Assembly: GCA_947176895.1 (NCBI GenBank)
Contig: CAMWSK010000025.1
Span: 1 to 37,191 of the forward strand
Length of the DNA: 37,191 nucleotides
Source: an uncultured Prevotellaceae bacterium
Lineage (GTDB): Bacteria > Bacteroidota > Bacteroidia > Bacteroidales > Bacteroidaceae
Direction: 5' to 3'
The position numbers were made by a program, and so were the translations under genes. Under the pieces are notes generated by a model. The model did not search any database. It had not been told where the DNA came from and worked only from the letters and a program-made list of their open reading frames with translations. Of this stretch, positions 16,235-24,331 are shown piece by piece. Positions within the stretch are counted from its first letter, which is position 1. Every line of letters begins with the position of its first letter.

Positions 16235-17785
16235 ATGGCAAACTATAGACTACTTTGGGCCGATGATGAGATAGAACTGCTCAAGAGCCACATCCTTTTT
16301 CTCAAAGGGAAAGGCTACGAAGTGGACACCGTGACCAACGGATGGGACGCGCTGGACCAGTGCGTCAACGAGAACTATGACCTGATTCTGCTGGACGAGA
16401 ACATGCCGGGCATCAGCGGACTGGAAACCCTGAAACGCATCAAGGAAAAAGCGCCCCAGGTGCCGGTGGTGATGGTGACCAAAAGCGAGGAAGAAAACAT
16501 CATGAACCAGGCCATCGGCTCTCAGATTGCAGACTATCTGATCAAACCGGTCAATCCCACCCAGATTCTGTTGTCACTAAAGAAGAACATCCACCAAAAG
16601 GACATACGGGCAGAAGTGACACAGAACCGTTATCAACAGAGTTTCGGGTCGCTGGCTATGGAGATAGGCGATGCCTCCACCTTTGAGCAGTGGACGGAAG
16701 TGTACAAGAAACTCACCCGATGGGAGCAGGAGCTGATGCAGGCCGACGGCGCCATGCGCGAGATGCTGACCATGCAGAAGGCCGAAGCCAACCAGGGGTT
16801 TGCCAAATTTGTAAAGAAAAACTATCTCGGATGGATTGACGGCACCCGTCCCCGCCCCATCATGAGTCCCGACATCTTCAAGCACAAAGTGTTGCCGGCC
16901 TTGGGCAACGGCGAGAAAGTGACATTGGTGGTCGTCGACAATTTCCGTTTCGACCAATGGCGCACCATAGCACCCGAGCTTTCAGAACTGTTCACCTATG
17001 ACGAACAGCTCTATTGCAGCATCCTGCCCACGGCCACGCAATATGCCCGGAACGCCATCTTCAGCGGACTGATGCCCGCGGACATCGAGCACCTCTTCCC
17101 CACATTGTGGGTGGACGAAGACAGCGAGGAGGGGAAAAACCTGAACGAGGCTCCTCTCATCCAAACACTGCTGGAGCGTTATCGCCGGCGTCACACTTTC
17201 TCGTATCACAAAATCAACGACTCACAGGCTGCTGAAAAGCTGGTGGAACAGCTGCCCAACCTGATGAAGAACGACCTGAACGTGATTGTGCTCAACTTCA
17301 TCGACATGCTCTCGCATGCCCGCACGGAGAGCCGCATGGTGCGCGAACTGGCCAACAACGAGGCCGCCTATCGCAGCATCACCCTGTCATGGTTTCAGCA
17401 CAGTGCCGTAAGTGCCCTGTTCCGTGCCCTGGCACAGACCGATCGCACCCTGCTGCTCACCACCGACCACGGCTCCATCCGTTGCGGCAATCCCATCAAA
17501 GTCATCGGAGACCGGAACACCAACACCAACCTGCGCTACAAACTGGGCAAGAATCTCAGCTACAATCCCAAAGAGGTGTTCGCCATCACCAACCCACGCC
17601 AGGCCCAGCTGCCGGCGCCCAACATCTCCACCTCTTATATCTTTGCCACCGGCGACAACTTCTTCGCCTACCCCAACAATTATAATTACTACGTGACGTA
17701 TTTCCGCGACACCTTCCAGCACGGTGGCATCTCGCTCGAGGAAATGCTTATCCCCCTCATCACCTTAAAGGGAAAGAAACGATAA
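16235..17785 (+). CDS. porX: PorX, response regulator with PglZ phosphatase-like domain
   Basis: The 516-aa protein has a CheY-like receiver (residues 1-125: acidic pair DD near 10, phosphoacceptor D54 in ILLDENMPG, K near 104 in YLIKPVNP), a helical linker, and a PglZ/alkaline-phosphatase-superfamily effector (residues about 210-510). Putative metal and nucleophile sites are VVDNFRFDQW, SILPTATQYAR, LNFIDMLSHAR and LTTDHGS. PorX with the kinase PorY regulates type IX secretion genes, and the effector of the P. gingivalis protein acts on oligonucleotides. Adjacency to porW supports the call. tsaE follows 33 bases later. Confidence 0.92.
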   Translation: MANYRLLWADDEIELLKSHILFLKGKGYEVDTVTNGWDALDQCVNENYDLILLDENMPGISGLETLKRIKEKAPQVPVVMVTKSEEENIMNQAIGSQIADYLIKPVNPTQILLSLKKNIHQKDIRAEVTQNRYQQSFGSLAMEIGDASTFEQWTEVYKKLTRWEQELMQADGAMREMLTMQKAEANQGFAKFVKKNYLGWIDGTRPRPIMSPDIFKHKVLPALGNGEKVTLVVVDNFRFDQWRTIAPELSELFTYDEQLYCSILPTATQYARNAIFSGLMPADIEHLFPTLWVDEDSEEGKNLNEAPLIQTLLERYRRRHTFSYHKINDSQAAEKLVEQLPNLMKNDLNVIVLNFIDMLSHARTESRMVRELANNEAAYRSITLSWFQHSAVSALFRALAQTDRTLLLTTDHGSIRCGNPIKVIGDRNTNTNLRYKLGKNLSYNPKEVFAITNPRQAQLPAPNISTSYIFATGDNFFAYPNNYNYYVTYFRDTFQHGGISLEEMLIPLITLKGKKR

Positions 17786-17818
17786 AAACAGAAACACCAC
17801 TATAACACAGATTGAATC

Positions 17819-18232
17819 ATGCAGATAAACATCCCTTCCATAGAACACCTCGATGAGGCTGCCCGGCAGTTCGTCGAGGCCATCGGCGACCGCCGCGTCT
17901 TTGCATTCCACGGCAAGATGGGTGCAGGAAAGACCACGTTCATCAAGGCTCTTTGCCACAGCCTGGGTGTCAGCGACACCGTCTGTTCGCCTACCTTCGC
18001 CATCGTCAACGAATATCAGGACGGCAACGGCGAACCCGTCTACCACTTCGATTTCTATCGCCTGCGCCGGCTGGCCGAGGCCTACGACATGGGCTGTGAG
18101 GAGTACTTCTACAGCGGCCACCTGTGCCTGATCGAGTGGCCTGACATCGTGCAGGACCTGTTGCCCGAGGACACCGTGGACGTGACCATCGAAGAGCAAG
18201 CCGACGGTTCGCGCACCATCACATTAAACTGA
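17819..18232 (+). CDS. tsaE: TsaE, ATPase for tRNA t6A synthesis
   Basis: This 137-aa P-loop protein works with TsaB and TsaD to make N6-threonylcarbamoyladenosine at A37 of ANN-decoding tRNAs. The Walker A is GKMGAGKTTF (residues about 32-41), followed by SPTFAIVNEY (switch region), YHFDFYRL and LIEWPD, all diagnostic of TsaE. The length is normal. It ends the aroA-to-tsaE series and is followed immediately by the hairpin cluster at 18233-18318. Confidence 0.95.
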   Translation: MQINIPSIEHLDEAARQFVEAIGDRRVFAFHGKMGAGKTTFIKALCHSLGVSDTVCSPTFAIVNEYQDGNGEPVYHFDFYRLRRLAEAYDMGCEEYFYSGHLCLIEWPDIVQDLLPEDTVDVTIEEQADGSRTITLN

Positions 18233-18320
18233 CAAAAAAACGCCGCAGTGAGTGGATTAAATCACCGCGACGTTTTGCCTCATTCACCGCGGCGTTTTTT
18301 GTAAACGCCGCGGTGATTTA
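18233..18320. terminator. Bidirectional terminator with alternative hairpins
   Basis: Four related arms occur: AAAACGCCGCAGTGA (18236-18250), TCACCGCGACGTTTT (18262-18276), TCACCGCGGCGTTT (18284-18297) and AAACGCCGCGGTGA (18303-18316). The last two form a perfect 14-bp stem with a 5-base loop; the first can pair with either middle arm. T runs exist in both directions, so it serves tsaE (plus) and the minus operon. Confidence 0.8.
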
Positions 18321-18339
18321 TTTTCTGCATAGCGATATG

Positions 18340-19557
18340 TTATGATGCCGTGCCGTTGTTGATTACCGTTCCACCGTTTTTCGTATAGACATCCGCCTTG
18401 ATGCCACGGCATCCCTTGGTATAGGTCACGCTGATGGTGCCTGCATTTACGGTCATCTGTCCTTTCACACGGATACACGTGCTTTTGGTGGTATCGTTGG
18501 GATCGGCGGGGTTAATCCACTCCGCGCCGGAAGCCTCAACGGTAATGGCGGTGGGGGCAGTATCCTCCGATACGGTGAGCCCCATGTCAGCCTTGATACC
18601 CCGGCATCCGGTTCCCGTGGCTTGCAAGCCGATAGTACCGCCGCTGATGGTCATCAGGCCGTCACATTTGATGCCGTCGCCGGTCTCTGCGGTCATAACA
18701 CCCGTGACGGTTCCGCCCGTGATGGTCAGGTTACCCGTGTTCTCGGGGTCCGGCTCGGGCGTTATATCATCGGCCATCAGATCCAGCTCGGCCTGTATGC
18801 CGTCGCCCTTCATGTTCTCGTCCCAAGTGACGGTTCCGCCACGCATTTCAAAATACTGGCTGCAGTGGATAGCGTCCTTCACAGACCCGGAGACGGTGAT
18901 GGTCCCGGTGCTTTTCTTCAGCAGCATATACTCTTTGCTGGCAATGGCGTGCCCCGTGTTTCCTTTCACCGTGAGGCTTCCTCCACCCTCCACCTCCAAG
19001 TGGCCACGGCAGTAGAGGGCAGCCTTATGGGTACCTGCGGCGGCATCGGTCAGGCTGTTGACGGTTCCGTTGGTGAGCACCAGGTCGATGCGCTTGCCGT
19101 TCTGAATGTTCAGGGCCGCACCGGACTTGCTGGTCAGGTTCAGTCCGTTGAGGCGGATGGTGGACTTATAGGCACCCTCATAAGTCAGACTGCCGTTGTT
19201 GCAGTTGCCTGAGAGTGTCAGTTCTATCTCGTTCCACACATTCTTGTTTGTAATGGTCACGTGGCCGGCCAGGGTGCTTACCTCGATGTCGTCTTTAATG
19301 GTTGCAGGCACGTTCACGGTGGCCATGCCGCCTTTCCAGTTCACCGTTATCTGGGGCATGATTACCAGACTGTCTATCTCGGCAAGGGCGTAGTTGGTGC
19401 CCTTGATGTCTATAGACTGCCCAAGGAAAGTCATATCACCCACCTCACTGAGAGTCATGCGTGTGCTCTCGCCTCCCCTCCACAATCGCATGTAGGTCTG
19501 AGCCTGAAGGGCGGTGACGGCGGCAAGAGCCAGTATCAAAGTATAAAGTCGCTTCAT
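18340..19557 (-). CDS. Secreted Cthe_2159-like carbohydrate-binding beta-helix protein
   Basis: This 405-aa protein begins with a signal peptide (MKRLYTLILALAAVTALQAQ). Residues about 25-75 resemble the leader region common in Bacteroidetes surface proteins. From about residue 80 on it shows short beta-strand repeats rich in T, G and N, with recurring elements SVKDAIHCS, MKGDGIQAE, TGDGIKCDG and two CRGIKAD. This fits DUF4353, the family of Cthe_2159, a calcium-binding right-handed parallel beta-helix protein reported to bind cellulose and pectin-like glycans. It is the last gene of the five-gene minus operon, two bases after the sorting-domain gene. No clear type IX sorting domain is seen at its own C terminus. 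The ligand is unknown. Confidence 0.8.
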   Translation of the reverse strand: MKRLYTLILALAAVTALQAQTYMRLWRGGESTRMTLSEVGDMTFLGQSIDIKGTNYALAEIDSLVIMPQITVNWKGGMATVNVPATIKDDIEVSTLAGHVTITNKNVWNEIELTLSGNCNNGSLTYEGAYKSTIRLNGLNLTSKSGAALNIQNGKRIDLVLTNGTVNSLTDAAAGTHKAALYCRGHLEVEGGGSLTVKGNTGHAIASKEYMLLKKSTGTITVSGSVKDAIHCSQYFEMRGGTVTWDENMKGDGIQAELDLMADDITPEPDPENTGNLTITGGTVTGVMTAETGDGIKCDGLMTISGGTIGLQATGTGCRGIKADMGLTVSEDTAPTAITVEASGAEWINPADPNDTTKSTCIRVKGQMTVNAGTISVTYTKGCRGIKADVYTKNGGTVINNGTAS

Positions 19558-19559
19558 GA

Positions 19560-20009
19560 TTACTTCTGGATTTTAATGGTTTCGTTGCCCAATTGAATGA
19601 CATAGATACCCTTGGGCAGATTGTTAAGCGAAACGATGGCACCACCGCGGATGTCAGCCAGCCGCTGCAGGTTGCCCGTCATGCTGTAGACGCGCAACAC
19701 GCCGCTTCCCTGTACATACAGGGCACCGTCCACATAGGCCAATGTCTTGGATTGGCTCTTCAGATCGCCGATGGCGGTGGCCGTGGAGGTGAAGGCCAGT
19801 TTCTTCATCTCGGCGATGGGGAAAGTAATCGGTCCGCCTGTGGTGCTCACCACCACGTTTCCGTTCTCGAAAGTGATTTTCTGTATGGTGGCCAGCCCGA
19901 TGCTCTTTTCACGACTATTGCATGCGGCGGTAAGATATTGCAGGTCATCAGCCTGCAGGGGTATTGACAATACGGTTGTCAAGGCCAGAAATGCCAGATG
20001 CTTTTTCAT
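19560..20009 (-). CDS. Small secreted protein with T9SS type A-like sorting domain
   Basis: The 149-aa protein has a signal peptide (MKKHLAFLALTTVLSIPLQA), a short middle part (TIQKITFENGNVVVS, then AEMKKLAFTS), and a C-terminal region VLRVYSMTGNLQ ... LPKGIYVIQLGNETIKIQK that matches the pattern of type IX secretion type A sorting domains. It would be exported through the outer membrane and anchored or released there. There is little room for an enzyme between signal and sorting regions, so it may be an adaptor or structural partner of the carbohydrate-binding protein that follows two bases later. Function is unknown. Confidence 0.72.
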   Translation of the reverse strand: MKKHLAFLALTTVLSIPLQADDLQYLTAACNSREKSIGLATIQKITFENGNVVVSTTGGPITFPIAEMKKLAFTSTATAIGDLKSQSKTLAYVDGALYVQGSGVLRVYSMTGNLQRLADIRGGAIVSLNNLPKGIYVIQLGNETIKIQK

Positions 20010-20017
20010 GTTCTGCC

Positions 20018-20845
20018 TTAGAATTTGAAGTTATAACTGATGTTCAGTGCATGGAACAATTCTTTATCCCCGCCCTCGTTGGCAAGTGTAAAGACGTAGG
20101 CGAGTCCAGCGCTGTGGTGGCGGTTGATCTTATACTCTGTGCCTGCCGAAGCCCGCAACTTGCGCATGTGCATGTGTTCGGTCAGGTTGTTCTGTGCCTC
20201 CACGCTGACGAAAGGCTTCCAATCCACCTTTTTCTTGTCATATTCAAGTTTGATACGCGAGCGAAGCACATGCCTATGCACCCTTTCGTCCGTGATTCTT
20301 TCACCAAGCACTTCACTGTCCAAATCCCAATCGCCGTCAAACACTTCATAGTAGCGCGTATCACGCGTGTGGTGGTGCAGGGGCGTGAAGGAGTACTGAT
20401 AGCGCTCGCGCAACGACAGATGCCAAGCCTTGCCCAGTTTGATGCCGGGGGTGACATCAATATAGAAACGGTGGCGGTGGCTCCAACAGCCCGGTGTGGT
20501 GCGTATTCTTACCTCGCCTTCAAGTTCCCCCAAAATATTGTACTCTCCCTTGGTCTTCACCTTTTCCTGCTTGTGAAGGCCGTTCAACGTATATCCGGCA
20601 CCCACCTTCAGGTATTTGTTCACCTTATAAACGGCTCCAAGACCAAGGCCAAGGCGGTCAACCTCCTTGTCCATGTCGTTCGTGCGCAACTCTCCCTCCA
20701 AAGAAACGGACCATTGCTTTGTCAGTTCTTTTTTTGCTCCCAGCTCCCACCACGTGCCGAAATCGCTTTCATAGTCATTGTCTTGTGCCGTGGCTGCCAA
20801 GGCGGGCAGGCAGAGTGCACCGACCCATAGAATTTTCTTTACCAT
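20018..20845 (-). CDS. DUF2490-like outer-membrane beta-barrel protein
   Basis: From ATG 20845 the 275-aa product has a signal peptide (MVKKILWVGALCLPALAATAQ) and alternating amphipathic strands throughout (for example GLGLGAVYKVNKYLKVGAGY, SVSLEGELRTNDM), ending in F (ISYNFKF), as outer-membrane barrels do. This matches DUF2490, of unknown function. An upstream ATG at 20875 would spoil the signal peptide, so I prefer the shorter form. It lies 43 bases after the DUF4956 gene and 8 bases before the sorting-domain gene. It might be a porin-like exit or sensor for the operon; that is inference. Confidence 0.78.
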   Translation of the reverse strand: MVKKILWVGALCLPALAATAQDNDYESDFGTWWELGAKKELTKQWSVSLEGELRTNDMDKEVDRLGLGLGAVYKVNKYLKVGAGYTLNGLHKQEKVKTKGEYNILGELEGEVRIRTTPGCWSHRHRFYIDVTPGIKLGKAWHLSLRERYQYSFTPLHHHTRDTRYYEVFDGDWDLDSEVLGERITDERVHRHVLRSRIKLEYDKKKVDWKPFVSVEAQNNLTEHMHMRKLRASAGTEYKINRHHSAGLAYVFTLANEGGDKELFHALNISYNFKF

Positions 20846-20888
20846 AATACCGTTTTTGCTAATCCTGTTGAACATCGGGGGAAAACCG

Positions 20889-21608
20889 CTATTTCAGTCT
20901 GGGCAGGCGACCGATATTCTGGATGCTGCTGCCCTTGTCCGACGTCTCGTCATAGAAGATGCGCAGGATGACACTGTCTTTGAGGAAGTCGATGGTGCCC
21001 ACCTCCACAGACAAGATCTTCAGTCCGGTGCGCTTCTCCAGGTCGGCTATCAGCTCGTCACGCTTCTCGGGGTGCACCAGGTTGACATTGTCGTATTGGA
21101 TATACTTCGAGCAATGCTCGTTCAATATCTTGCTGCTCTCGAAGATAGCGGCCAGACCGATAAAGATGAGATTGCTGAAGATGAGGGTCATCAATCCGAT
21201 ACCCTCCCAATAATCCAGTTTGCGGTGGTGCTGGTATTTGCCCATGGCATTGATGACGCTGAGGCTGACCAGCATGAACAGATAGGTCATCTCGCGGATG
21301 GGGATGGCCTCGGTGCGATAACGTATGATGCCGAAGATGGCGAAAAGCCCCAGTGCGGCTCCCGTCTCCATGCTACCCGCACCCATCAGGCTGACGAGCA
21401 GGAAGATGCTCATGGACATGATGATGAAGATGAACAGATAGTCGCGACGCCGGCCGCGGGGATAATAGAAACAACGGGCGATGATTCCTACCACGACCAA
21501 ATTGATGAGAAAGCGTACCAAGAGGGAGGTAAACTCCATGGTGTCGCCGAAGTTAATGCCGATGTGCTCCACGCACAACTCGTTCATTGTGTGAAAAAAT
21601 TCTTGCAT
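20889..21608 (-). CDS. DUF4956 integral membrane protein
   Basis: The 239-aa protein has about four membrane helices (LLVRFLINLVVVGIIARCFY; DYLFIFIIMSMSIFLLVSLM; YLFMLVSLSVINAMG; IGLMTLIFSNLIFIGLAAIF). Between helices two and three is the family-type loop AALGLFAIFGIIRYRTEAIP. A soluble C-terminal domain (residues about 165-239) follows. These features fit DUF4956. Families with VTC-type polymerase domains, CotH kinases and DUF4956 are often encoded together in bacteria, and here it lies 36 bases after the VTC-domain gene. The function is not known; a membrane partner for a polymerase is a reasonable guess. Confidence 0.85.
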   Translation of the reverse strand: MQEFFHTMNELCVEHIGINFGDTMEFTSLLVRFLINLVVVGIIARCFYYPRGRRRDYLFIFIIMSMSIFLLVSLMGAGSMETGAALGLFAIFGIIRYRTEAIPIREMTYLFMLVSLSVINAMGKYQHHRKLDYWEGIGLMTLIFSNLIFIGLAAIFESSKILNEHCSKYIQYDNVNLVHPEKRDELIADLEKRTGLKILSVEVGTIDFLKDSVILRIFYDETSDKGSSIQNIGRLPRLK

Positions 21609-21644
21609 GTCTATGAGTTGTTTTTCGTTTTTTCAATTATTATT

Positions 21645-22442
21645 TTATGCCAAGGTCACAGCATCATCCCCCACCAATCGGCGGACACGTATAAGCTTGG
21701 GTCTGAACAGATTGGTTTTTAATGACGGGTTGGTCATCACGCTTCCGATACAATATTTGCTGAAGCCCGACGGCTTCACGCGCAGTTGGCGCAGGAGGTC
21801 AAGCACGGGACTGAACACATTGCCGTCGCGCTTCAGTTCGATAATCACCAGATTGCCCGTGCCACGATCCCGGTTGGTCTCGAAGTTATGGAAACTGATG
21901 TCAAAATCAATGGTCAGCCGCTCCGTCTTGCCCTTGTTCACCAGCGTGATGCGGTGGAACCGGTTTCTCACGGTGGGGCGGATGGTGTCCAGCGTGCGGC
22001 CGGCATACTGCATCAGGAAGTCATCGCTATCCCGCAAATCTTTTTGCGAGGGCACCTCTATCCGCTTCTTGTTTGTCCGCCCGTGGTTGTTCTTTCTCTT
22101 CACCTCCAGGAAGGTGGTGTCGCTGTCCATGTAGGTGCGCACGCGCACTTTCCGGCGGTTGGCACGTCCGTTGTGGTGCTCCATGTAGTAGACATGGTCA
22201 TCCGTGTCCCAATAAGTGGTCATATAGGTAGCCACAAAACTTCCGTTGTTGAACTGGGCATAATATTTCCCTTGGGTCATCTCAAGCAGGCGGGCCAGAG
22301 TCTGCTTGTTGGTCACGAACTTCGTGTCGGTACGGTTCATCAGCTTGATGGCCGACATCTGGTCCAGCGTTATAGGCTCCAGACTCGCCACACGTTGGGA
22401 AATCAGAAGATCTATATTTTCAAAATTGCTCTTATCTTTCAT
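21645..22442 (-). CDS. VTC-domain polyphosphate polymerase-like protein
   Basis: From ATG 22442 the 265-aa product shows the tunnel-fold signature of the VTC/triphosphate tunnel superfamily: NRTDTKFVTN near residue 35, RRKVRVRTY (R-x-R), TFLEVKRKN (E-x-K), RLTIDFDISF and VIIELKRDGN (second E-x-K). In yeast, Vtc4 uses this domain to make polyphosphate from ATP; in bacteria the substrate is not established. It is soluble and heads the operon. A consensus promoter lies just upstream (TACCTTTG on minus, 22490-22497), which excludes the longer frame that starts inside it. Confidence 0.85.
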   Translation of the reverse strand: MKDKSNFENIDLLISQRVASLEPITLDQMSAIKLMNRTDTKFVTNKQTLARLLEMTQGKYYAQFNNGSFVATYMTTYWDTDDHVYYMEHHNGRANRRKVRVRTYMDSDTTFLEVKRKNNHGRTNKKRIEVPSQKDLRDSDDFLMQYAGRTLDTIRPTVRNRFHRITLVNKGKTERLTIDFDISFHNFETNRDRGTGNLVIIELKRDGNVFSPVLDLLRQLRVKPSGFSKYCIGSVMTNPSLKTNLFRPKLIRVRRLVGDDAVTLA

Positions 22443-22489
22443 GGACTTCTTAAGGACTCTTCCGTACACGTTCTGCACACATCTGTACA

Positions 22490-22519
22490 CAAAGGTACAG
22501 AAAAATGTAATGAAAGCAA
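22490..22519 (-). promoter_or_regulatory. Promoter of the VTC/DUF4956 operon
   Basis: On minus, TTG (22517-22519), a 19-base spacer and TACCTTTG (22490-22497) match the Bacteroidetes consensus exactly. The predicted leader is about 45 bases. Confidence 0.8.
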
Positions 22520-22529
22520 GTCCACGGCT

Positions 22530-22559
22530 TTGTAAAATTAAAAAAATGAACTACATTTG
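22530..22559 (+). promoter_or_regulatory. Promoter of frr-rsgA
   Basis: TTG (22530-22532), a 19-base spacer and TACATTTG (22552-22559) match the consensus exactly. It is divergent from the VTC operon promoter, with only 10 bases between the two -33 elements. Confidence 0.8.
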
Positions 22560-22592
22560 CCAAAGCAAACAACATAAAAACCACATACCACT

Positions 22593-23153
22593 ATGGCAGA
22601 AGTAAAAGATATTCTATCCGCAGCCGAAGAACGAATGGAGGAGGCTGTGATGTATTTGGAGGAGGCACTGGCCCACATCCGTGCAGGAAAGGCGAACATC
22701 AAGCTGCTGGACGGCATCCGCGTGGACAGCTACGGCAGCATGGTACCCCTGAACAACGTGGCCGCCGTGAACACCCCCGACGCCCGCACCATCGCCATCA
22801 AGCCCTGGGACAAGAACATGTTCCGCGTAATCGAGAAGGCCATCATCGACAGCGACCTGGGTCTTAATCCCGACAACAACGGCGAGTTCATCCGCCTGAG
22901 CATCCCCCCCCTGACCGAGGAGCGCCGCAAACAACTGGTGAAGCAGTGCGGCAAGGAAGAGGAGCAGGCCAAGGTGAGCGTGCGCAACGCCCGCCGCGAT
23001 GGCATCGACCAGCTGAAGAAGGCCGTGAAGGACGGTCTGGCCGAAGACGCACAGAAGGATGCCGAGGACAAATTGCAGAAAGTGCACGACAAATACATCA
23101 AACAGATCGAGACTTTGCTGGCCGCAAAGGAAAAGGAAATCATGACCGTTTGA
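22593..23153 (+). CDS. frr: Ribosome recycling factor
   Basis: With EF-G it splits post-termination ribosomes. The 186-aa length is normal. Typical elements are the helix [18 protein letters not shown] near residue 28, [16 protein letters not shown] near 63 and the C-terminal helix [22 protein letters not shown] near residue 128. It has its own consensus promoter. Its stop overlaps the rsgA start in TGATG, coupling two factors that both act on ribosomal subunits. Confidence 0.97.
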   Translation: MAEVKDILSAAEERMEEAVMYLEEALAHIRAGKANIKLLDGIRVDSYGSMVPLNNVAAVNTPDARTIAIKPWDKNMFRVIEKAIIDSDLGLNPDNNGEFIRLSIPPLTEERRKQLVKQCGKEEEQAKVSVRNARRDGIDQLKKAVKDGLAEDAQKDAEDKLQKVHDKYIKQIETLLAAKEKEIMTV

Positions 23154-24088
23154 TGCAAGGAACTATCATCAGAAACACAGGAAGCTGGTACGTTGTCCGC
23201 ACGGACGACGGCCGGCTTTTTGATTGTAAGGTGAAAGGGAACTTCCGCCTGAAGGGCATCCGGAGCACCAACCCCGTGGCCGTGGGCGACCGGGTGGCCA
23301 TCCTGCCCGGCAACGATGGCCGGACAGCCCTCATCACCGAGATTCTCGACCGCCGCAACTACATCATCCGCCGGGCCAGCAACCTGAGCAAGCAAAGCCA
23401 CATCATCGCGGCCAACGTGGACCAGGCCCTGCTGGTGGCGACCATCGCCCATCCGCAAACCAGCACCACCTTCATCGACCGCTTTCTGGCTTCGGCCGAA
23501 GCCTACCGCGTGCCCGTGGTGATTGTCTTCAACAAAGTGGACCTCTACACCGAGGCCGAACGGCAGGACATGCAGCAACTGATGGAACTGTACCGCAGTC
23601 TGGACTATCCCTGCTTCGCCCTCTCGGCTCCGGACGAGACTTCCGTCCGTCCTCTGCTGGACACGTTGCAGGGCAAGACCTCGCTGCTCAGCGGCAACAG
23701 CGGTGTGGGCAAGAGCACCCTGCTGAACACGTTGCTGCCCGGAGTGGACGTGCGCACGGCAGAGATAAGCGAGAGCCACGACACGGGCATGCACACCACC
23801 ACGTTCAGCCAGATGTTCTCCCTACCCTCGGGCGGCGAAATCATCGACACGCCGGGCATCAAGGGGTTCGGCACCTTTGACATGGAACGCGAGGAGGTGG
23901 GACACTTCTTCCGCGAAATCTTCCAAACCGGCGCGGAGTGCCGCTTCGGCAACTGCACCCACACCATCGAGCCCGGCTGTGCCGTGATGCAGGCCGTGAA
24001 AGAAAACCGCATCGCCCTTTCGCGCTACAACAGCTACCTGAGCATGCTCGATGACAAGGACGAGGAGAAATACCGCAAAGGATATTAA
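23153..24088 (+). CDS. rsgA: Ribosome small-subunit-dependent GTPase RsgA
   Basis: A late 30S assembly factor, 311 aa from ATG 23153. The N-terminal OB fold ([17 protein letters not shown] near residue 38) precedes a circularly permuted GTPase domain with FNKVD (G4) before GNSGVGKST (G1, residues about 181-189), then DTPG (G3). The C-terminal zinc knuckle is [14 protein letters not shown]. The permuted motif order identifies the family. A terminator follows at 24143. Confidence 0.96.
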   Translation: MQGTIIRNTGSWYVVRTDDGRLFDCKVKGNFRLKGIRSTNPVAVGDRVAILPGNDGRTALITEILDRRNYIIRRASNLSKQSHIIAANVDQALLVATIAHPQTSTTFIDRFLASAEAYRVPVVIVFNKVDLYTEAERQDMQQLMELYRSLDYPCFALSAPDETSVRPLLDTLQGKTSLLSGNSGVGKSTLLNTLLPGVDVRTAEISESHDTGMHTTTFSQMFSLPSGGEIIDTPGIKGFGTFDMEREEVGHFFREIFQTGAECRFGNCTHTIEPGCAVMQAVKENRIALSRYNSYLSMLDDKDEEKYRKGY

Positions 24089-24142
24089 AGACACGTCTTT
24101 TTCTCTCTGCACAAAACCGCTTATAGATCTGTCGTAAAAAAC

Positions 24143-24187
24143 AAAAGGCTCCGTGCGTTAAGCTTGTTAACGCGCGGAGCTTTTCTT
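24143..24187 (+). terminator. Terminator after frr-rsgA
   Basis: AAAAGGCTCCGTGCGTTAA and TTAACGCGCGGAGCTTTT form a long stem with one bulged base and one wobble pair, a 5-base loop and a T run. The rest of 24188-24331 shows no gene. Confidence 0.8.
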
Positions 24188-24331
24188 GTAAATTCCCGTT
24201 GAAGGACTTTTTCCGGCCTTTATTTCAGCACCATTTTTGCCGCTTTGTCCTGCACACATACAACTTAACGCGAGTTCGATGAAGTCACCTTTTGGATACC
24301 CCCTTTATTTACCACGGTTCGGGGGCAACGC

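Noticed and set aside
24188..24331. Possible gene or small RNA between rsgA and the YeiH-type gene
   Set aside because: No open frame with a plausible start, no promoter box and no strong structure beyond the terminator at 24143-24187.
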